Below are positions 57,836-64,000 of a stretch of 64,000 nt of DNA, piece by piece. Both the position numbers and the translations under genes were made by a program. The notes beneath the pieces were generated by a model, which was not told the DNA's origin, did not search any database, and saw only the letters and a list, made by a program, of their open reading frames with translations. Position 1 is the first letter of the stretch. Each line of letters opens with the position of its first letter. The DNA is taken from assembly GCA_035772405.1 (NCBI GenBank), contig JAYKKM010000439.1, positions 3,680,001 to 3,744,000 of the forward strand, written 5' to 3'. This DNA is from Chrysogorgia sp. JL179-B06 (taxonomy: Eukaryota > Cnidaria > Anthozoa > Scleralcyonacea > Chrysogorgiidae).

Positions 57836-59729
57836 CTTTATAAACCTAACCCCTGGCCGAAAACTCGAACTCGGCTCGAACACAACTCAAACTCATAAAT
57901 TCCCTGGTCCCTGTAATGAGAAGGTATGTGAAGCTCCTTGTGCTTTGCATAGATGGAATTAAATGACAGATGATTACAATAAAAATTGGAATTTTAAAAA
58001 AGATCAATGGATATCATAACCCTCAGACTTTTAACAAGATAATTATCTCCTACTATTGCTAAGGACACAGAGCTACAGTATATAAACAATTTCCAGATGC
58101 GTCAGATCTAAAATGTTAAGATATTAAAACAAGTCATTGGAAATAAAACAGACACTAGACTTGTAACTTGATATGAAATCAGTGAAGATAAATTTGTGTT
58201 CTATGAGAAATAATATATAAACAATCCATTCAATAAATTGTACTGTGTCAGAACTTGTCTTCGACAGGACCAAAGACAGATAACATATGAATAAAAATAT
58301 GTAATACGCTTACCTTGCTTCTTTGCTCATCCTTCGCATGTTGTGGTATTACAATGTCGACCGATTTTGGCACTTGTTAAGAGCAGCACGATCTAACGTG
58401 ATCACTTCTTGAATACCTAGCGATCTTGTCGAGATGTCACGATAGCTGGTCGAATATGATGTACGAGGTCCTGTATGGAGGAGGTCCATGTATGGATCTC
58501 ATACAATATTATACATGAATATACATTCATGACGTATGTCAGTCCGCGGTAGTCACAAAAAAGTTCAAACAATTAGGCAACCAAACTTAATATGAATAAA
58601 GTTTAATGTATTTTAGATATACCTTTGGAAAAGCTAAGATCAAAAGGCTACACAATATTGACAATGGAGCCATCAATGTTGTTGCGTTTCAACATTAAAA
58701 TATAACTTGTACATTTTATTTGCAGCAAAATGTATGAATAACTCAAAGCATTACCAGTAAATCAAGCATTGAATCAATAATTGTAGTGTTTTGAGGGATT
58801 TAATCAACCTTCTCAACAATAATATTGATTGCATTGTATTGATTGTTACCTTCAATGTAAAATTTGCATTTGACCGAGCTAGGTCCAGTCCTAATGTGCT
58901 TTCAGTATGCCATATTGATATTTCCTCGCCCTTTCTTATTCACGCCCTGAGTTTAATGTTAATAATCATAATAATAAACATAAGGTAAGAAGATGGCTTG
59001 AACCTATAAGCACCCAACCACCTCTGAGCAAAGTGGAGTATCCACAGTGGAGTATCCACACCGGCACAACTGTAGCTCCAAGCATCAGTCAGATATTGAA
59101 TTTCAACAAAATTTTCTTCGTTTCATTCCTAGTTTAAACTTTCAGCATGTTATTTTTATCATTTATTCGTCAAAATATTAGCCAGAGGGATGATATATCA
59201 TCTCGAGGGGTAATATTTCCACAAATTCCCCGAGCTGAAGGTCTATAAATTATATATTATACCGAAACAATCTTGAAACGTCTTGTTTTCCTCCATTGTT
59301 TACATGCTCATCTTGATTTAAGCACATGTTATTTGGTTTCGCGTGTGATACTGTATAAATAAATTCAAATTAAGAAGCTACTGTTCATGGAATGGTTGTC
59401 ACATTTGAGCAAGATCTGACTTGATTTAGAGGTTAATATCGTATTAATTATAGAAATTATATCAATAATATTCTTTAATGTTTTAATTATACAGTAAACT
59501 CAACAAATTCCAAGCGAGCAACGAAAAGACAAAGTATTTTACCTTGAACACCAACAAAATGGAAACGAATAACACAATCAAACCACTGGGAATTTAGGAA
59601 ACCAAATATTCAAAGCTGTCGCCAGCATGTGCTCCAAATCTCGAACCATAAATATTCGCTCAACTTCGTAACACAATCACGTGATTGTATCAAACATTTA
59701 TTGACCCCGCAGAATTTAGCCCATAACAT

Positions 59730-59757
59730 AGTGTCCACTGTCCATTAGGACAGTGGA
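59730..59757. repeat. Short perfect hairpin
   Basis: GTGTCCACTGTCC and AGGACAGTGGACGC pair with a three-base loop (ATT). No further context. Confidence 0.6.
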
Positions 59758-59976
59758 CGCAAAAATGATTGGTATGGCAAGGATTTCAACTCTAACTATC
59801 ACTCACTTGTCAGTGACATGTATATGAGGTGTATATTATTATCTTCAGACATGAATAGAGGTGCACACAATTTTTAAATTTTTCTGTTAATTTCTTTAAT
59901 TATTCTAAGCATTTTTCTATTGTTATTTCATGAATTGTTGGGTGAACAATTTGGACTTTGAGCTCATGAGAAGGCT

Positions 59977-60124
59977 AAAAAGGATAACTCAAAAGGACCT
60001 TCCCATTTCCAGGAAATCCCAATCCTAATCCCAATCCTAACCTTAACCCTAACCTTGACTCTAACCCTAACCAAAAATAATGACCAGAGAAAAACAGAAA
60101 GACCTTTTGAGTCATACCTTTCAC
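59977..60124. repeat. Short inverted-end repeat with CCCTAACC interior
   Basis: Left AAGGATAACTCAAAAGGACC and right inverted AAGGTATGACTCAAAAGGTC are terminal inverted repeats of a 148-bp unit. Its centre is a degenerate CCTAACC array. Related terminal words occur near 22972-23015. Confidence 0.65.
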
Positions 60125-60448
60125 CCATTTCCAGTGCCAGGTATTAATCTACTTTATCTGAGTAAAAACCAAAATTTGTAATCTAATAGGAACACGACGC
60201 TAATATAGTGGATTCTATGATTATTAATACCCTTGGATTTTTTTACGAGCAAACAAGATTATCCACATCACACTTCAAGCTGACGACAAAACACGAAAAT
60301 GTAATTGCGAGAGCTTGAGATATTATGAAATTTGCGCGGGATTTCATAATGAAATCACGAACTATAACAAATCTGAAATAGGTCTGTTCCAGAGACCAAA
60401 GTGCTCAAAAACCTTACCCCTCAATAACTCTTAAATGGTGGCACTAAC

Positions 60449-60633
60449 CTTGATCCATCAAAATTCCATATTGGGCAATCACTAGGAACCTTGGGTTCAA
60501 AATCCATAGTTTTGGTTTTGCAACGTAGCATCTCGCCTGTTCCATCAATCCAAATATACATCACTTGAACAAAGCCACATTGGTCTAAATCAAGATATCT
60601 AGCAACATCCGGTTTCACCATAGCGTTAGTCAT
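60449..60633 (-). CDS. Glutamine synthetase, first coding exon (N-terminus)
   Basis: Encodes [19 protein letters not shown] and [20 protein letters not shown], ending [11 protein letters not shown] plus the first two bases of the next Ser. This is the GS beta-grasp domain, with the conserved WIDGTGE and WNFDGSS motifs. The enzyme makes glutamine from glutamate and ammonia using ATP, normally as a cytosolic decamer. The ATG at 60633 is nine bases after an acceptor-like TTCTTTAG (60650-60643), so the 5' UTR is probably spliced. The donor is GTTAGT (60448-60443). No targeting sequence is seen. The symbol GS/glul-like is recognised by family only, with no organism-specific name. Confidence 0.96.
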
Positions 60634-60641
60634 AGTTGTTT

Positions 60642-60960
60642 GCTAAAGAAAACGATAACCCAAATTAAATCGACTTTCGCTTTAAGATCTACACGACATA
60701 CAGTATTAATTCGATAATTTAAACGTCATCATAAAAATGATACATGACGATCGAAGAGTCACATACATATTAATAGAAGAATCGCACAGATAAACTGAAT
60801 GAAGATGAAATACTCACGACTTTATGCTTTGTGTATCTCGAAAAATTACTCAACGTTCTTTAACGAAGGTTCTTCTAGGCACACCTGTGAATACACGTTG
60901 TGTAATACACGTCGACAGGTCTTACGAAATTGGATGATGAAATTCAATATCACACGTGCA
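60642..60960 (-). promoter_or_regulatory. Possible spliced 5' UTR of glutamine synthetase
   Basis: TTCTTTAG at 60650-60643 would end an intron just before the ATG. A possible donor GTGAGT lies at 60817-60812, giving a small intron of about 175 bases and a non-coding first exon ending at 60818. This is inferred from splice-site words alone. Confidence 0.35.
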
Positions 60961-60989
60961 CAATCTCGTTCCCAGGAGATTGACACGTG
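60953..60989 (-). promoter_or_regulatory. Paired CACGTG E-boxes upstream of GS
   Basis: Two perfect CACGTG palindromes (60953-60958 and 60984-60989), 31 bases apart, sit 320-350 bases upstream of the GS ATG. Both have GCACGTGT context. CACGTG binds bHLH-LZ factors of the Myc/USF/MITF type. No TATA box is obvious nearby. Function is inferred. Confidence 0.4.
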
Positions 60990-61312
60990 CAGCGGGGGAA
61001 TTCACCTTGAATCACCTTGAGCCTGCGGTCGCCTAATGTTATCAGCGGATTTATTACTAGTATTGAGTGGAAGTCTACTGTCTAATAAGTAACCATTTGA
61101 CATTTTGGGAAAAATATTATATATTAATAATAATACTATTTTTTTAAATACTAATGGTATTATTTCCTCCGAGCACTGTTTAGAGTGGGGGAGGGGCAAT
61201 TTCAAGTAGCGAAGATTGGCAGAAAAAGATGTTGAATTTCGTACTATTTCAATTTTATTTTACAAAGCATGATTTTATTTTACAATGCATGTTTACATAG
61301 GTGCATTGATGC

Positions 61313-61424
<112 letters not shown>

Positions 61425-61513
61425 ACATTAACAATAATTATAAAAAAATCAATTGCTTGACAATTAATTCTCCACATATTTCAAATTCCCCCAGCAGGAA
61501 TGAAAATCCAAAC

Positions 61514-61600
61514 CGACCGAGGTCAATTAGTTGTTTATAAACCGAGGGCACAGCCCGAGCAGAGGTTTATAAACAACTAATTGACCAAGGTCGGTTCAAT
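61514..61600. repeat. Fold-back element
   Basis: ACCGACCGAGGTCAATTAGT and TTGTTTATAAACC are mirrored by GGTTTATAAACAA, CTAATTGACC and AAGGTCGGT around a short GC-rich centre. 87-bp near-palindrome, non-coding. Confidence 0.8.
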
Positions 61601-62911
61601 AACTTTCTTATTAGTCAACAAAGGAGGTTCTCTCTTGGGATATTAATTTTGAGGTAAGTAATTGGCAAGAGTGCTAAACAGGGCCGCCGAGAGAAATTTA
61701 TCCCCCCCCCCCCTCCGCCCCAATTCCCAAAGTTGTCCTTTTGTATCACGCAGACAAGCTTTATCGCAGTGATAAAGCCATAAAGGGCCCCATGCCAGCT
61801 AAATATGCAGTTCCTGATTATTATAAAAACGATTTTATCGCTTCACAGTTAAGATAATGTATAACATATTCTTTGTAATTTTTTAATGTATAACGTTTGC
61901 TTAAAAATGGGCCCCCTTTGCCCATGGGGACCAGGCTTTACGTTTACTACACCGTGGTTGATTTGCGTGGTTGAAGTCAACAATTTGGTCTCCATTATCC
62001 TCAACGAGTTAGTGGATTGTTTTAAATACGATAGGTATTAAAAACAGGCGGGCGGAGGTGGGGTGGGGTTGGAAGACTTTTATTTTGGTTATTAATGGCT
62101 TCATGATAATGATAATTAAATCCTTATGCCATTTAAGAGTTCATGATTATAATGAATCTCCTTGAGAGAATGTGCTACGGCAATTACTCGTGCCGCAAAA
62201 ATGGCCCTGGGATCGGCTGGTCGATTCCATAATCTTATTGGCTAGTTCCAAAACTCGATTAATTCAGCATTTTAACTCGATTTAACTCAATTTAATATAA
62301 TTTATTCATCTAAATCCACATGTTAAGAAATTTCCTCGCCTTTCAATTTTACCGCAAATACGAAATATAAAGGCTTTAGTTAATTGTCAAGAACTGCATT
62401 CGATATATACTTGTTCGTCTATGATATTTATATGAGATAATCATGGATGTATTATGAATTAGTTGCTTTTAGAATGAATGCCTTTATCTGAACAAGTCTG
62501 CAGAGCGTTGCATATTTCTCATTCATTACCACATGATGTGGCATCAACACAATAAACAAAGACAAATTACCTAAATTATCATATACTATTTATGATATAC
62601 TAATTATGATATGGCACGCAACATTGATATGAGATTATTCAACATGGCGGAGTTGCAAGAGAACGTAGACTTGAACATAGTAAATGTGGCATGTACTTCT
62701 TCACTAGGAACCGGATTAAAATGAAGTTCAGTATTCACCAAACGATAACCTATATGAGAAATTAAAGCTTTCTTGGGCCGGAGATCTTCCATACCTAGAA
62801 GGTGAATGGAGTTTAAATCGTATGATGCCCTGTTAATCCTTAGTCTGCGAAAGCAGCCTCTGTCCTACCTACTTACAGTTGCTGTTTTATATACTTCGTG
62901 AATTTGTTTTG
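61601..62911. other. Intergenic, little recognised
   Basis: A possible hAT-like end CAGGGCCGCCGAGAG with a C run is at about 61679-61730, with no matching second end found. The repeat word GCAAAAATGGCCCTGGGATC (shared with 41752) is at about 62196. The minus-strand short frame at 62604-62792 has no identifiable domain. Confidence 0.45.
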
Positions 62912-63545
62912 TTACTTCTTTTTTCTTGAGAAATCTCGATGATATATTTTATTCTTTATAACAGTAGTATTATAGCCTGACTGTGCGGGGAACATGTGCC
63001 GATCTGCTATTACATGAAATGTTATCTTATTTGGTTGATTTCGAAAAGCATTAAATAAATCAGATCTAAAAGCTTTTGAGTTATAGTATTTAAATTGTCG
63101 TGTGCGAATCACCTTTTGGTTCATTGCGATGAATAGATATCTCTTTGAATATAGATTAGGATATGATCGCTTATACCAATATAGTACACGACACCCGATT
63201 TAATTATATAGTCTTGATCGATTTGTAAAAAAGAGATATCAATAAGAGTCTGCATGGCTTCTGTAATTCGATTTGGTTCGATTATTATTTGTTCTAGCTG
63301 TAGTGCCTCGGTGAGATAAACTATTTTTTTTGTTTGAATTTTTTCATTCTGGCAATACCAATCACAATTGAAATCGCCTGTATGACAAACAATCTCAATA
63401 TCTTCAAGGTCCATATTTTGTAAACATTCTTCATAATCATTTAAGTCTTCTATAGAGGTGCATTTTGAGGTCTATACCAGCACTAACCAAAAAAGACTTG
63501 GCGTTCGTATTACAAACCTCAACTACGATCATCCCAAGATTTTCC
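62912..63545 (-). pseudogene. Non-LTR retrotransposon endonuclease (APE-type) fragment
   Basis: On the minus strand: LGMIVVEVCNTNAKSFLVSA (about 63540-63480), a frameshift, then MDLEDIEIVCHTGDFNCDW with the GDFN motif (about 63378), EALQLEQIIIEPNRIT, TLIDISFL and GISDHILIYIQ. GDFN and SDH are the metal-binding and catalytic motifs of APE-like endonucleases of L2/CR1/jockey-type elements. A linker (TRQFKYYNSKAFRSDLFNAF) follows from 63124 in another frame, down to 62912. No reverse transcriptase remains. At least two frameshifts. Confidence 0.87.
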
Positions 63546-63888
63546 GCCACTAAATCTGAAAAAAAATAATAAGCTTCAACTTTGTCATTTCAGACGGGAA
63601 TGATGTTTGAGTTGAGCTTATGTTAATTAAGCCATTTAATTATGTGTATAATTACAAATTAACCAATCAGAGCGCTACTGTGCGGGAGGAGCCGCGGGCG
63701 TGAAGCAGTCGGTTGTTTTCTCAGCATCGTCTCCATCGATGGAAGGGAAGCGGTTCCGTTTTTTCGGTGATAACACGCTATCAAAACGTGGCTCATTATT
63801 ATTCAATATCTCAGTTTGTTATCGTAGAGATGCCGATCTTACGCGCCCGCTTTGTGTCTGGTCTTCTGCTCTTTTAGGAGGAGACCAA

Positions 63889-64000
63889 TTGTATTGTATG
63901 GTATGGTATGGTATGGTATTGTATTGTATTGTATTGTATTGTATTGTATTGTATTGTATTGTATTGTATTGTATTGTATTGTATTGTGTTGTATTTGTAT
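63889..64000. repeat. Pentanucleotide microsatellite (TATTG/TATGG)n
   Basis: About 22 units of TATTG, the first four being TATGG, running to the right edge of the window. Confidence 0.95.

Larger units (their letters stand above)
47577..60448 (-). other. Glutamine synthetase intron 1 (12.9 kb)
   Basis: The first intron after the start exon. It carries a TTAA MITE, fold-backs, a DIRS element split by a hAT transposon, a 21-24 bp minisatellite and an inverted-repeat unit with a long ORF. 48750-49540, 55070-55700, 56200-57000 and 57840-59970 contain nothing else I can support. Confidence 0.75.

Noticed and set aside
58300..58420. An alternative GS 5' exon with a GTAAGC donor near 58311
   Set aside because: A donor-like word follows a short stretch without stops, but the location is downstream of the GS start exon and nothing else supports an exon.
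61679..61730. A second hAT element starting CAGGGCCGCCGAGAG
   Set aside because: No matching inverted end or target duplication was found in the window.

Overview
The window comes from an invertebrate animal genome. It is AT-rich, intron-rich and very heavily loaded with repeats. I can support only two host protein-coding genes. Both are on the minus strand, in a head-to-tail order. The mix of repeats (Penelope-like elements, DIRS, hAT, gypsy, L2/CR1-type non-LTR, tRNA-derived SINEs, TTAA- and TA-flanked MITEs) fits a cnidarian or similar basal invertebrate, but that assignment is inference.

Gene 1 is a secreted matrix metalloproteinase (MMP). Its signal-peptide exon is at 16585-16701, its prodomain/catalytic exon at 4521-4995 and its zinc-site exon at 24-293. 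The three exons join in frame, and the gene runs off the left edge before any hemopexin domain. A TATA box lies 51 bases upstream of the ATG. Gene 2 is a complete eukaryotic glutamine synthetase (GSII) in five coding exons (60449-60633, 47399-47576, 42609-42836, 40655-40821, 23325-23649). These add up to exactly 361 codons including the stop, and all junction phases agree.

Layout. 1-16.7 kb: MMP, whose introns hold (TA)n tracts and Penelope-like element (PLE) fragments with hammerhead-ribozyme cores, SINEs, a non-LTR RT fragment, a gypsy gag remnant and a TA-flanked MITE. 16.7-23.3 kb: intergenic, with two abutting inverted-repeat elements and tRNA-like repeats. 23.3-60.6 kb: GS. Its fourth intron (17.0 kb) is almost filled by a minisatellite of 26-bp units (about 500 copies, with higher-order structure). 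Two near-identical 1.4-kb inserted elements, rich in CGTTCGAACG palindromes, sit inside that array. Its first intron (12.9 kb) holds a decayed DIRS-type retroelement split by a 3.05-kb hAT transposon with an intact 8-bp target duplication, and an unidentified inverted-repeat-flanked unit with a 274-codon ORF. 60.6-64 kb: presumed GS promoter with paired CACGTG E-boxes, a (CAA)n tract, a non-LTR endonuclease fragment and a pentanucleotide repeat at the right edge.

The two host genes have unrelated jobs: extracellular proteolysis, and cytosolic glutamate-to-glutamine conversion. The most distinctive features are the self-cleaving-ribozyme-like motifs in the PLE remnants, the intronic higher-order minisatellite that has amplified a passenger element, and the unassigned inverted-repeat unit at 57.0-57.8 kb.
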